A DNA stretch of 64,000 nt from the NCBI GenBank assembly GCA_963675135.1, contig OY776126.1, forward strand, positions 19,657,195 through 19,721,194, in the 5' to 3' direction. Positions within the stretch are counted from its first letter, which is position 1; each line of letters begins with the position of its first letter. Below the pieces are notes generated by a model. It did no database searches, was not told the origin of the DNA, and saw nothing but the letters and a program-made list of their open reading frames with translations. Source of the stretch: Galeopsis tetrahit. Its lineage: Eukaryota; Streptophyta; Magnoliopsida; Lamiales; Lamiaceae. Shown in pieces: positions 43,740 through 56,244 of this stretch. The translations under genes and the position numbers were made by a program.

Positions 43740-45300
43740 GTAGGTATGGACGATCTTGAAGAATAGAGAAGAAGGCAAAGCCAACTTTGGAGTGGAGGAA
43801 GCAAGTGTTGCAATGGTGATCCTTGAAGAAGCATTGGATGTGAAAGGAGGGAGGTAACAACTTGTAGCCCCAAACTTAGAATTTATACATAGTAAAATTC
43901 TAAGTTTGGGGGAGTTATTTTTTCTTTTATTTCTCTACTATTTGTTACCCTTGCACCGGTTCGTCATTCTACTTGTGTCACATTTTGCACCGGCGCACAC
44001 TTGACGTGCACATGATTATATTGATTAAGTTGGTTTTGATCATGTGTTGGGTAGTGAATTTTTGGTGAAATGTGAGCATGAATAGTCATTGGAATCCATT
44101 GTTGAGTAGTTGTGATGATGTTTATTTGCTTTGAATGTAAGCATGATTGATGTTGGATATAGTATCATGATTGTGTTCATATTTGTGATCTTTGATAGCA
44201 TGGATGCATGATGTATTGTTGTTTGGGAACATTTGATGAATGTGAGAGTTCTATTGAATAAACCGTTGAGAATTGAGCCATAAATCGAACATGTAATCCG
44301 GTTTAGTCATTTGAGAGTGGACTATGTTATTGCTAGTAATCCTAGAACTTGCCTAAGTTCTTGTTTGAAAGCATGATTGTGTGAAACTTTGTGATGTGAT
44401 ATAGGCCATCTTGTTCTAAAAGAGTCACTTAGCCAAAATTTCCCAAAACCAAAGTAATTTTCCGTAGTTAGCCCCTTGAGCTTAATTCATCATTTTCTTG
44501 GCAAACTACAATGTTAACCACTTAGCCTTTTTGAGCCTTTGATACCTACATCTAGTGGAGGATAAAAGACAAAGTGGAAAACATGTGCTTGAATGAATAT
44601 CTTTGGTGAAAGGAGAAAGTGGAAAAGTTGAAAGAAAAAAAAAAGAGAAAGATGAAAAGAAAATCAAGGAAAAGAAAAGAGGGACAAAGAGCCCCAAAAG
44701 CTTGAAAAAGAAAAAAAAAGTGTTCAATGGTTTTGTGGTGTAGAATGTGCTTAAAAGAGAACAAATAAATTGTGGAAGTTAGAGTTTTTGAGTTGCAATC
44801 CGCGGAATTGTAACTTTATCTTGAGAAGTTTTTGAGATGTATCTATGCGTCTTTATCTCTCACTCTCCACTAGTTTATGAGTTACTTCATCCAAATTTAC
44901 CCCACCTTGACCAAAGAGCCAATGTTACATCCTTGATTAAGTCCTATTGATCACATTGTTGAGCATTTGAGTGTATGTAGAAAGTAGAAGTTGGGCAAGC
45001 ATATGGTGATTGCATAGCATGACTTGGTTGATGAGTGCATTAATATCCTTAATTTGTTTGTGTGTTTGAGAGAAACACTTCATCATGTGAGTAGAGGACT
45101 TGAGCATTTGGATTATGTTTCCCATCACAATGTGTTGTGTACTTGTGCATTCTTTGATCTATGAATGTGGATTGCAACATTGAGCCTATGACTTTCATTG
45201 AGAAATGCACTTTGAGAAAGAGATATCATTACATCTTACTTTACATGTGTGAATTACATTGAATATTCCATTGTGATCATTCCACCATCATTGCTTTAAG
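43740..45300 (+). other. 1.6 kb non-coding spacer where pol would be expected
   Basis: The stretch between gag-protease and the polypurine tract has no long frame and no reverse-transcriptase or integrase motif. A spacer of almost the same length, with recognisably related phrases (ctagtggagaataaa..., aaacatgtgcttga), is present in the older copy at 56,284-57,890. It is therefore a family feature and not decay of a single copy. Confidence 0.7.
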
Positions 45301-45306
45301 TGCTTA

Positions 45307-45326
45307 GTTGTTTGAGGACAAACAAC
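45307..45326 (+). ncRNA. Stem-loop directly before the polypurine tract
   Basis: A perfect hairpin gttgtttg-agga-caaacaac stands six bases before the polypurine tract. The older element has gttgctcg-agga-cgagcaac at the same place (56264-56283 on the minus strand). Both stem differences are matched T-A to C-G replacements, and the loop is unchanged. Confidence 0.6.
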
Positions 45327-45331
45327 ATTTT

Positions 45332-45346
45332 AAGTTTGGGGGAGTT
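45332..45346 (+). other. Polypurine tract of the Athila-like element
   Basis: The sequence aagtttgggggagtt abuts the 3' LTR. This is the usual place for plus-strand priming. The older copy has the same tract (aagtttgggggagt read on its coding strand). Confidence 0.85.
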
Positions 45347-46897
45347 TGATTCGGGTGGAATTTACACGTTTTAGGGGCACATGTGAAGCATGTTTTGATG
45401 TGGAATTCATTGATTTATGCATTGATTATGATTGTTTGAGCCAAAATGAGAGAAAGGTTGCGTTTTGTCGATTTTGTAGAAAATACGATGGAATTTGGAG
45501 CAAAACACCAACCATACTTTACTGGATCAGGAAGAGGAGTGCACCATTGGATTCGTCTCGAAAAATGGAGTGGAATGAAAAAAAGAATCGAGTCAATCGG
45601 AGGTCGGAAGCTCGAGATACGAAGAGACGAAAAAAACATGCCCGGGTAGAATCAACCCGGGCGGGTCAAAACGACCCGGGCAAGGCTGAATTTGGTGGAG
45701 GTTCGAATTTGGCCCGGGTGAAACCCACCCGGCCGGGTGGTTTCGACCCGGGCAAGGCCCAAACATCACTAGCTTCGACTTTTGGCCGGGTGGCATGCCC
45801 GGGTGGGAGCCACCCGGCCGGGTGACCTCATTCTCGGGGGTTTTTGGCCATTTTCTCCATTTTTGAGGGACCAACTTGCAATTTTGGCATCCAAACCCTT
45901 CCCCAACACTATATAAGACCTCATTCTTGAAACCCAAGACACTCTCCCCCAAATCCACACATAGTTACACATACTTGGAGGTGTTTTGGCCATTTCTCTC
46001 TCAATTCTTCATCAAATCAAGGAAGAAATGATGCAATAGCTCCCAAATTCCATTCCCTACCACATTTTAGACTAAGCTTTCTCTTTCTTTTCCTTTTTAT
46101 TTAGTTATTTCATTTGGATTTTGTACTTTGATTATGTTAGTAGTTAGCTAAACACTTTGTGGTTCTAAGGCATTGTAAGACTTGGATTGATGTTTATGAG
46201 TAATGTCTTGCTTTAATTGGTGTTTGTTTCTTATTTGCATATTCAATTATCCATTGTCAAGCGTATTGTTATTGGCCATAATGATTTGCTTATATATTGT
46301 TAATTGAAGTAAGATCGAGAGATTTATTTCATTTAATCGTATGCGAATGTGCAACCCGATATTATTATGAGCTCGAGAGAGGATTAATTATCGGAGAGGG
46401 AATTGAATGATCTTAGGAGCGTTTTTAGGCGATGCAACGTTTGTGAGGTAGAGATACGAGCTTATGTTACATTGCGCCTTTGGTTAATTAGATCGAGAGA
46501 TTGATTAATTCTTCTTGTGTGATCACCCTATTTGAGATAAACTTAATGGCCATCTAAACGAGATAACATTCATAAACGGACATCTAAGAACTACAATTGC
46601 CTTGGAACCCACCTTTTCTCTTTGAGTTACAATCGTTTCACTTTCGTTTTCCTATTTTGCATGTTTAGTTGATCGACTTTATATTTACTCTTTCGTTGTC
46701 TATTTGTGACACATAGTTAGACAATCTTAGGGGTAATTCAACACTCAACTTATTCGATCACGTCTATTTAGAATTCAACTAGCAAACTACCCTTTTATGC
46801 TTTAACCTTCTCGTGGGATCGACCTCGTGCTTATCGCGCTACAATAGACGCCGTATACTTGCGGTTGTTTATTTAGTGTTGTATAACGCGTGTATCA
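45347..46897 (+). repeat. 3' LTR of the Athila-like element
   Basis: It is 1,551 bp long and nearly identical to the 5' LTR except for one instead of three copies of the 19-bp unit. It ends tgtatca next to the GGCAG target duplication. Confidence 0.88.
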
Positions 46898-48678
46898 GGC
46901 AGATCAATTACTCTATCCCAAGTGAGTAAGGCATGAGATATGGCCAAAAGTGGAACTCTCCCCCTCAACACATCGGTGTTCTTGGCAACAAATCCATGAT
47001 GTCTCAAATAATTAGAAATCAGAACAGGATAGGGTAAATTGCCTTTCTCAGAAACTCTCCCAGTAAATCTCATCATATGTTGGAATATTGTGAGACCCAA
47101 ATTAAACTTCTTAAGCACAGAAATCCTATATATCAAAACAGCTTGATCCTTAGTGATCTTGGTAGTATTTGTGGTGGGAATCCAATTGTAGATGATGAGT
47201 TTGTATAACACAGAGTGTAGGGAAGTGAGGTCTTTGGCTAGCATGTGTCTAGTCCATTTAACTACCCTACCAGCAGTTATAGCAGAAATGACCACATCCA
47301 TGTCAGGTTCTTCATCAACCTCAACATTGGGAATTTCTAAAAACTCATTTATCAATTCAGGAGTAAAAGGTACATCCCCCCCTCTAAAATTAACAGTCCC
47401 ATACCACTTAGAAGATCTCCTACCAGTGCTCTTTTTCAAACATGCATAGAATTCATATGCCCAATTTGTCAAGAAAGATTCACCAAAATTTACAGCATGC
47501 ATCAAATTCCTTTCTTCTAAGAAACTAACCATGCCTTTACTATCAAAATCAGGTATATTGATCCTCTTCTCTATCAGCAGTTTTCTCTTAGAATAAATGG
47601 CCAATCTATTCTCTAGTGTATCAAGAGAATCAGAAATACCTCCCTCTTCAGAAGCAAGGTCATCTGAGCTTGGTGTAGAGCTTTTAGCAGAGCTCTGTTC
47701 AGGGATGCTTGCTGCACTGGAAGAGCTATCTCCATTGCCACCATCTTCAGGTTCTGGTGCAGCTTCCTTTGCAGCAGCATAGTGCTCAGCATTTTTCCTA
47801 AGAGACTTCAGAATGTCTCTCAAGCATCTTTCAGAATCAGAATTGGACTCTGACTCAGCTGGTTCATCTTCAGTGATCATCTTTTCTTTGCCTTTTGGTT
47901 CAGCAACAGACTTCCATTTCCCTTTCTCTTCAGCAACAACAGTCTTAGTTTTCTTTGGTTTCTCAGCAACAATAGGAGCTTCATCTTCAGAATCTGTGAA
48001 CACTTGAATAGGTTCACCAGCATCAGCTCCATCCTTCTTCTTCTTCCTCATGGATTCAGAATAATCCACACGAGTAAAAACGCGGTCTGATCTCCTCCTT
48101 CTTTGTATAGGGCTTCTCTGTCTTTTCCTTTTTTGTGCATTCTTCTTGAGAGGAATGGGGGCAGACTCATCTGAAACAGAGAGTGAAGAGTTTGTACCTT
48201 CAGAAATGTTTGCATCCTCCATTTCAACGTCTTCAGGGTCAGACGTGGCAGTGGCTTCTTCTTCAACAGAAGCTTCAACATTCTTAGTTTGCAGTTCGTG
48301 AACAGAGGGTGATTTGGGGCTTTTTGAAGCAGAAGCCATTTGGGCGGTTTGGTCAGTCAAATAGCTTGATATGTCCACCGTGATTCCTCCAAAAGTCATC
48401 ACGGGCAAATGGCCTGTAGTTCGAAGAGTATCAGACACCTCATCGATAGCCCTAGTGACCTGTTCAACAGTTGCATCTTGAGGGAAGTTTGTTTGAGGAG
48501 CAGTTTGAGGAGTGGGAACAGTTGTTGATGGAGTTGCAGAGACATTCGAGTCAGCATTTGAAGCGGTAGAGTTTTGTGAAGCCATGGAAGCAAGAATTTC
48601 GAGAGGATTTGTGCGAGAGTGAGATGAGGTTTTCGAATCAGAGAGAGATTGTGAGGAATTCGAGTTTGTTCCAGCCAT
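46898..48678 (-). pseudogene. Proximal part of the SIRE extra ORF (putative plant transposon protein)
   Basis: The first ~593 codons start at the ATG at 48678. The N-terminal ~330 residues are Ser/Thr/Glu/Lys-rich and probably disordered, with basic patches (KKNAQKRKRQRSPIQRRRRS). From about residue 370 a folded domain follows, with FLTNWAYEFYACLKK, GGDVPFTPELINEFLEIPNV, LYKLIIYNWIPTTNTTKITK and DQAVLIYRISVLKKFN. This matches the 'putative plant transposon protein' domain found in extra ORFs of SIRE/Maximus and some Gypsy elements. The role is unknown; some authors call such ORFs envelope-like, but no membrane span is evident here. The Athila-like insertion cuts the frame after residue 593. 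Confidence 0.72.
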
Positions 48679-49593
48679 TTAAGTTAGGCGGTTGGAATTT
48701 CAAGGTAAGGATGGAAATTTGCACACACTTCTTTGAGATATACACAACCAAATAACAATTCTGCAATCTTAGTACTCAACACAATCAGAAATCACAATTA
48801 GCAAATAAATGGCATCTTATGTTCGATATTTATAGAGAGAGTAATGTAGTTGGAGGTTAAGAAAATAAAACAGAAGAATTAATCTAGAATTTTCGAAAGT
48901 GCTCCACATTATTAGCCACAACCTAGATCATGGTTAATTAGTGGGAAAAAATCAATTAATTAAATTAATTAGATAATTAGGAAGATTCCAGAATTAATTT
49001 CGCATAATCTGAAAAAAAATAGATACGGGTCAGTAATTAATTAAATAAATAAACTGAATCTCAATAAATAATTAAATAATTACACAGATAAAAATAAATT
49101 CGAATCAGGCAATGTTGTGCTCAAAACTGTTACAAACACCTCAACACGGTTTTTACATGAATTTGCTTCATTAGTGTTGCACCATATTTTTTTTTGTGTT
49201 ATAGCATCTAATTTGTATTGATCCATTGTTCCTGTAGAGTACATCGTAGTAGCGAACTCCGTGCCCCATACTTACTTAATGGATTACAAATATGTTGATG
49301 TTTTTACCAAATATCACCTTTTGAAAAGAAGGCATCGTAGTAGTGAACTCCGTGCTCCATAGTTACTCAGTGATTTGGTACATCTTTTAGTATGCTAATA
49401 ACATTCTCATTTTTATGCATTTGAGAGGTGTAAGACGTTTATTTTTGCACTCCAAGGTTCTTAGATTCGTAGATATTTTACAAAGGAATTATTTAACTAA
49501 GTAAGAAATAAATTCAACTTATAAAATTTATACAACCCATGATGTTGTCCCAAATGCTGACGCATTTGTGACACCATCCATCCGAATTCTTTT
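48679..49593 (-). other. Spacer between pol and the extra ORF
   Basis: About 915 bp without a coding frame, inside the SIRE element. It contains an imperfect direct repeat around catcgtagtag(c/t)gaactccgtgc at about 49,242 and 49,333. The extra ORF may be expressed from a spliced or internally started RNA, but no signal is evident. Confidence 0.5.
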
Positions 49594-52500
49594 TCAGATA
49601 GTGCTCATGCCAAGAGATTTCCTCAAGATAGAGAATCTCTCATGGTCTAAGGCTTTAGTAAAAATATCAGCATTCTGTTTTTCAGTAGGTACATACTCCA
49701 ACTTAACAATATTCTTCTCTACTAAATCTCTCATAAAATGGTGTCTAATGCTAATGTGTTTTGTGAGTGAGTGTTGTACAGGATTTTTAGAAATGTTAAT
49801 GGCACTAGTATTATCACAAAAGATAGTAAGTATACCATTCTCAATACCATAGTCATGGAACATCTTGCTCAGCCACAAGAGTTGTGTGCAGCAGCTTCCA
49901 GCAGCAATATACTCAGATTCTGCAGTGGATTGTGAAACACAATTATGTTTCTTGTTGTGCCATGATACAAGATTGTTTCCCATGTAGAAACATCCTCCAC
50001 TCGTACTCTTTCTATCATCTATGTCTCCAGCCCAATCAGCATCACTATAACCAATCAAAATGTTGTTGGTGTCCTTAGTATACCAGATTCCAAGGTCACT
50101 TGTTCCTGAAACATACTTGATGATTCTCTTCACAGCATTCAGGTGTGATTCCTTTGGATTTGCTTGGTACCTAGCACAAACACACACTGTACATAATATC
50201 TGGTCTACTAGAGGTTAAATATAGTAAACTACCTATCATGGATCTGTAAAGTGTTGGATCAACATCTGTTCCAGCACTGTCTTTGCAAAGTTTCAAAGTA
50301 GATCCCATAGGAGTTTTCATTGGTTTTGAATTCTCAAGACCAAATCTTTTAACCAAGTTCTTAGCATACTTACTCTGGGAAAAGAAAATACCATCTCTGC
50401 ACTGTTTGATTTGAAGACCTAGAAAATAGTTCAAGTCTCCAACCATACTCATTTCAAATGTTGCAGTCATTGCCTCAACAAATTTACTCAACATTTTATC
50501 ACAAGTAGAACCAAACACAATGTCATCAACATATATTTGAGCAATTAGTATATCATTTTCAGTGTGCTTAATGAACAAAGTTCTATCTGCCTCTCCTCTA
50601 ATAAATCTATATTCCAAAAGAAAGTCAGTAAGCCTACCATACCATGCTCTAGGAGCTTGTTTAAGGCCATATAATGCTTTCTTAAGTTTATATACATGAT
50701 CAGGATACTGTGGATCTTCAAATCCTATAGGTTGTTCAACATATGCTTCTTCATTCAATATGCCATTTAGAAATGCAGCCTTTACATCCATTTGATGAAG
50801 TTTAATATCAATAAAACATGCAATAGCTAGCAGTAATCTAATAGATTCTATCCTAGCAACAGGTGCAAAAGTTTAATCAAAATCAACTCCTTCAACTTGG
50901 GTGTAACCTTGTGCTACTAACCTAGCCTTGTTCCTAACAATATTACCAGATTCATCAGTTTTATTCTTGAATATCCACTTTGTTCCAATGACATTAGTAT
51001 GACTAGGTCTAGGAACAAGTGTCCACACTTCATTTCTTTCAAACTGACCAAGTTCTTCATGCATAGCATTAATCCAGTTTTCATCAGTTAAGGCTTCTTT
51101 AGCACTCTTAGGTTCAATTTCAGATAAATAGCATTCAACATTTACAACATTACACATAGAAGACATGCATATTGTTCTTACCACATCTACCTTGTTTGAT
51201 CTTACTCTTCCTCTTGTTTGCACTCCAACTGTAGCATCGCCTATGATCTGGTCAGAAGGATGACTTTTACCTATTCTTGAAGAAGGATTAGTTTTGGGAA
51301 CGTACTGGTCATTCTGTGAAGTTACAACTGTCTGTTCTGTAGATGTTGACCCAGATGTGTTAACATTTGGTGCAACATTTTCAGACTTCAGTCTATTCTC
51401 AGAAGTGTCAGTAACCTGTGATACATCTTCTTCATCTTTGTCATCTGTAAGACCTTTATCATCATCAAACACAACATTAACAGATTCTTGAACTGTGTTA
51501 GTTCTAAGGTTATATACTCTATAAGCTTTACTATTTCTAGAATAGCCTAAAAAGAAACCTTTATCGCTTTTAGAATCGAACTTATGAAGTTGATCCCTAT
51601 CATTCAAAATATAACACACACAACCAAATACATGAAAATATTTCACACTTGGTTTTCTGTTGTTCAAAATCTCATATGGTGTTTGACTTGTGCCAGAACG
51701 AATAAAAACCCTATTAATAACATGACATGCAGTATTCAATGCTTCTCCCCAAAATTTCTTAGCAAGACATTTGGATGTTAGCATAACTCTAGCCATTTCT
51801 TGTAAGGTTCTATTCTTTCTTTCAACAATTCCATTTTGTTGTGGAGTTTTAGGAGATGAATATTCTTGCAAGATACCCTTCTTATCACAGAAATCATTAA
51901 ACATGCTGTTTTCAAATTCCTTACCATGATCAGTTCTAATACGGCCAACTTTCAAGTTAAACACATTTTTGAACCTTTTATAAAGAATTTTAAATGCAAC
52001 AAATGCTTCAGATTTGTCTCTTAAAGACTCTACCCAGGTATATCTAGAAAAATCATCTACCACAACTAAGGAATACCTCTTTCCTCCAATGCTTTCAGTT
52101 TCCATAGGACCCATCAAGTCCATGTGCAGTAATTCAAAACATCGATGTGTAGTACAATGTGACAGCATTTTGTGCGACATTCTTACCTGCTTACCTTTTT
52201 GGCATGGTCCACATACAGTGTTGTTGTGAAGATTTAGTTTTGAAATCCCTTTTACTGCGTCTGCTTTGATTAGTCTATTCATTGCTCTGTAATTTGCATG
52301 ACCCAATCTTTGATGCCATAAGACATTTTCATCATATTTTGACAAGTTACACATATTTGTTCCAATAAGATAGCAATTATCAGCTGACCTAGTACCAGTC
52401 ATAACACAAACTTCATCTTTATTAAGAACATAACATGAATCTTTATCAAATTTCACATGCAAATTATCATCACAAAGTTGACTAATGCTAATCAGATTTG

Positions 52501-54544
52501 CAAGTAAGCCATCAACATGTAAGACATTTTTAAGGTTAGGAAAACCTTTAACATTCAAAGTTCCTTTACCAAGAATCTTTCCTTTAGAACCTCCACCATA
52601 TGTAACATTACCACTATTCAAGGTCACATAATCAGATAAGAAATCAGTACGACCTGTCATATGTCTAGAACAACCACTATCAAAGTACCATGAGTCAGGT
52701 AGACATGCTTTTAAGGAGGTATGAGCAACATTACAGGTAGTTTTTGGTTTCCAAGCAGATTTCATAAACTGTTTACCAGAATGTGACAGTTTTTTATGCA
52801 ACATTTTCAAAGTTTTATGTTCTTCAAACAATTTTACACAGTAAGGGCGAATATAACCAACTTTAGAACAGTAATGACATATATACTTCCTTTTAACCTT
52901 GTGAGGATTTGATTGTGCAGATGTTGCATTAGATGTGACAACATTTGTCTTCACAAATTTCACAGGTTTTCTAAATTTCTCAGAAATAGAAGCAGTAGTA
53001 CCATCATAACCTAAACCATGATTATTAGACTTACCAGTAGCTATAGCATTATTTACCTCAGAAGCACTCTTGGAATATTTCTTGAAACATAAGGTGGAAT
53101 TTATCAATTTCTCCTTTAAGTTACAGATTTCCAAATCTCTTTTGGTAAGAATAATCTCTAGCTTGGTGATTGTGTCTTTCAGATCCTCATTCTCTTTATT
53201 CAAGGAATTAAGAGTGAGTTTCTGATTGTTCCAATCATCTAACAACTTTTGGTGTTCCTTGTCATCAGTCCTTTTTCCTGTATCATCAACTAAACCATTA
53301 AAACAGTTCAAATCTGGGTGACTCTGTTCTGATGTTGCTGTAGATGTTGAGACATCAGGTACAACATCAGAATCTGTTTCATCCAGATCATCATCTGAGG
53401 AATCATTATAATCAATTCTGGTAAAATTAGAATATTCATTCTGATTTAATTCATCAAGATCATCATCATCAGATTCATCACTCAAGGTAGCACTAAAGTT
53501 CAGCTTTTGCTTAAGTCTAGTGTTGGCACATTCATTTGCATAATGGCCATAACCAGAACAAGCATTGCATTGAACTGATTTTCGAAATTCAGGATCATAC
53601 CTTGGTTTACCTTCACTCTTTGATAGTCTTGGTGTGAATTGAGTTTTCCTCATTTCTGGTTGAGGTGTTGATGTATTGATTTGAATCTTAGGCTGAATGT
53701 TTCTAGATTTGTTCACAGATTTCTTAAGAAACTTATTAAAGTGCTTAGTGAGCAAGGCAACATTGTTCGGATTTTTGAGGCATACATCAAGCAATTCTTC
53801 ATCAGAGTCAACTTCAGTAATGATGGGTTGAGCTTCAGAAGTGTTTGATGTTTCCCCTTTAAAAACTACAACTTTCTTATCAACATTAGCTTCATCATCT
53901 TGATTAGTGTTTATTTCATATGTTCTAAGAATACTCACTAACTCATTTTGACTTAACTTATCTGTATCTTTTGCCTCTTCAATAGCACAAATTTTAGCAT
54001 CAAATCTTTTAGGAACAGATCTTAATATCTTATGAACTACTCTAACATTAGAAATAGGGTCACCAAGAGAATGTGATTCATTGATAATCTCACTTAACCT
54101 TTCATTGTAGGCTGTAATTGTTTCATCTTCCTTCATTCGGAGATTCTCAAATTTTGTTCCCAACATTCGAAGCTTAGTCCTTCGAACACTTTCTGAACCT
54201 TCACAATGCTCTTGCAACCCGTCCCATGCATCTTTAGAAGTAGAACAGTTAGATATAATTTTAAACATTGAAACATCAACAGAAGTAAAAATAGCATTTA
54301 AAGCTTTAGAATTGTAGCTTGCTGTTGTTATTTCATCAGCCGTCCAGTCAACTTCTCTCTTGAGTTGTATTTCACCATATGCGTCTGCTGGTCTTTTTGG
54401 AGCTTCCCAACCTGTAAGTACAGTCCTCCAAGCACGTTCATCAACTGACTTGATGTACATACGCATCTTAGGCTTCCAATAAGCGTAATTCGATCCATCT
54501 AATACGGGTGGCCTAAGTGCCGTGGATATGTGATGTGTTTCCAT
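49594..54544 (-). pseudogene. SIRE-type Copia gag-pol with one nonsense and one frameshift
   Basis: The polyprotein starts with Gag (METHHISTALRPP, UBN2-like region) and has a CCHC knuckle CNACSGYGHYANEC near residue 325. A second knuckle near residue 555 has Tyr in place of His (CHYCSKVGYIRPYC). Protease WYFDSGCSRHM lies near 620. The integrase zinc region is LWHQRLGHAN, and the DDE residues lie near 815, 870 and 906. Reverse transcriptase includes IYVDDIVFGS and FEMSMVGDLNYFLGLQ. RNase H includes DADWAGDIDDRKSTSG. A TAA at 50873-50875 interrupts the start of reverse transcriptase where the family has a sense codon, and a one-base loss near 50,171-50,187 shifts frame before RNase H. Everything else is open, so inactivation is recent. 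Confidence 0.85.
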
Positions 54545-54604
54545 TGCTAACCTACACTAAAAACACACTTGACCAAAGATCTAACCTAGTGTCGTCAGGT
54601 ATTA

Positions 54605-54618
54605 GCTCTGATACCAAC
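54605..54618 (-). other. Initiator-Met tRNA primer-binding site
   Basis: On the minus strand the 5' LTR ends ...CTTTCA and is followed by GTTGGTATCAGAGC. TGGTATCAGAGC is the standard primer site of plant Copia elements for initiator tRNA-Met. It fixes the LTR end and shows that the LTR is 861 bp, not the 613 bp shared with the other side. Confidence 0.88.
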
Positions 54619-55479
54619 TGAAAGTGTGTGGTGTGTATGAATATGAAGTGTTTAAGTTTAAGTAGAATAATGTTGTACTAAATGTTGTGACAATTGGTAC
54701 AACACTGGCTCTAACAGAATATCAGAAATTATGATTAACACCGCGGAAGTCTTGAAACACTAAAAACAAAACGTGACACAGTGGAAATAATTTTTCACAT
54801 AGATTTTATAAATAAAAATCTATGCTAGCCTTACGGCGAAAACCAATACTTATCTTCAAGTATAAATGTTGTGTGAAATGTTACAGCATTAACATTCACA
54901 ACAGAAACTACAAACGAGGCAGGTGCCTTGTTCTAAAAATGAACTAAGTGTATAATGTATACACTGTCGAAATGCCTAGTCTATCTAAATATTACACTCT
55001 CAATAGATAAGAAGACACACAGCCATACGGGTGGGATACGAACGTATGATCTAAAAGTTAGTTCTACTGGCCACAATTCCTAACAGGGATATACGCTCGG
55101 TCTAGGAAGTTGATCGAATAGAGTACACTGATTTGAGAAGCCTTCCATCGGTATTTACAGTAGTGGGGTGCTGATTCTAGAGGCTTCCACAATGAGGTCC
55201 TATTTTTTAGGAACTCAACTTCCATGATCTTTCTAGATCTTTCTTGAATGCTCCAGGTCGTTCCAAATGGTTCCAGGCCGTTCTAGCATGTTCTCCAATG
55301 TTCTGGAATCTTCCAGGTTCCAGATCCTTGTAGAAGCTTTTAGATCCTGCCAGAAATGCGACAACATTTAGATCAACATTTAATGTAGCATTTCAGAAAA
55401 GACTTAGAAAAAATCTCGGAAGGTCAAATTAAGATGTTGTTGATAATGTTAAGGCATTTAAGGATTAACAACATCTACA
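54619..55479 (-). repeat. 5' LTR of the SIRE-type Copia element
   Basis: It is 861 bp, starting TGTAGATGTTG at 55479 and ending TTTCA at 54619. The first 613 bp are shared with the truncated 3' LTR. The flank beyond 55,479 is the older Athila-like LTR. Confidence 0.85.
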
Positions 55480-56244
55480 CTATCTAATCTATTGAAGAAA
55501 TTAAACTAAAAATGAAGAACACCTACAACTATGTGAATGTGTGTGTGGAAAATGCTTGTAAAAGGAGTAAGACTCATTTCTAAAACTCAAATTGGAGCTA
55601 TTTATAGTTGGGGTAGAAGTCTTGGACGAAATTTGCACTTAGGTCCCTCGAAAATGGAGAAAATAGCCAAAAACCACCCGAAATGTATGTCACCCGGCCG
55701 GGTGGGATAAATACGAAGCTTGGAGCAAATTGGCCTTGGCCGGGTAGAATCCACCCGGCCGGGTGGGTTTTACCCGGCCAAAATACGAAGGTATTGATGG
55801 AATTGGTCTTGCCCGGGTAAAAATGACCCGGCCGGGTGGATTTTACCCGGCCGGGTGGGTGAACTAATAAAAAACGTGGGTGTACAGTACTGTGGCCGGG
55901 TGGGATGCCCGGGTAGAATCCACCCGGCCGGGTAGAAATGTGGTCCGGCCTCGTCATTTTTCGTTCCGTTGTATCTCGAGCTTCCGACATCCGATTGACT
56001 CGATTCTTTTTTTCATTCCACTCTGTTTTTCGAGACGAATCCAATGGTCAGCTTATCTTCTTGATCCAGTGAAGTATGGTTGGTGTTTTGCTTCCAAAAT
56101 ACATCTATTTTCCTACCAAATCGACAAAACACTACATTTCTCTTATTTTGACCAAAACAATGATAATCAACCAATAATTCAATGAAATCAACATCAAATG
56201 AGCTTCAAATATGCATCTAAATCGTGTAAATTCCACCCGAATCA
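55480..56244 (-). mobile_element. First part of the 3' LTR of the older Athila-like element
   Basis: Read on the minus strand it starts TGATTCGGGTGGAATTTACA after a polypurine tract, as in the younger element, and carries a GC-rich array of accc ggccgggt palindromes. It is cut at 55,480 by the SIRE insertion. A tataaatag box at about 55,600-55,608 is a plausible promoter. Confidence 0.8.

Larger units (their letters stand above)
39154..46897 (+). mobile_element. Intact non-autonomous Athila-like retrotransposon (gag-protease only)
   Basis: The element is 7,744 bp with LTRs at 39154-40742 and 45347-46897, both TGATTCGG...TGTATCA, flanked by identical 5-bp duplications GGCAG (39149-39153 and 46898-46902). 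A primer site for tRNA-Asp and a polypurine tract are in place. The only ORF is gag-protease. No reverse transcriptase, RNase H or integrase is encoded, so it must rely on a partner. The two LTRs differ by about eight substitutions plus a 38-bp copy-number change by eye, making it the youngest insertion in the nest. Confidence 0.88.
37396..55479 (-). mobile_element. SIRE/Maximus-type Ty1-copia retrotransposon, interrupted
   Basis: The element reads 5' LTR (54619-55479), initiator-Met primer site (54605-54618), gag-pol (54544-49594), an extra ORF after pol (48678-38650, interrupted), polypurine tract and truncated 3' LTR. Gene order protease-integrase-reverse transcriptase-RNase H is Copia. 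The extra ORF after pol marks the SIRE/Maximus group. Without the nested 7.7 kb element it is about 10.3 kb. It was inserted into the 3' LTR of an older Athila-like element. LTR divergence of roughly 1% suggests a fairly recent insertion, but pol is already broken. Confidence 0.8.

Noticed and set aside
44506..45128. Short hydrophobic minus-strand frames in the Athila-like spacer
   Set aside because: Composition-driven (Phe/Ser-rich from GAA-rich DNA) with no counterpart frame in the older copy.
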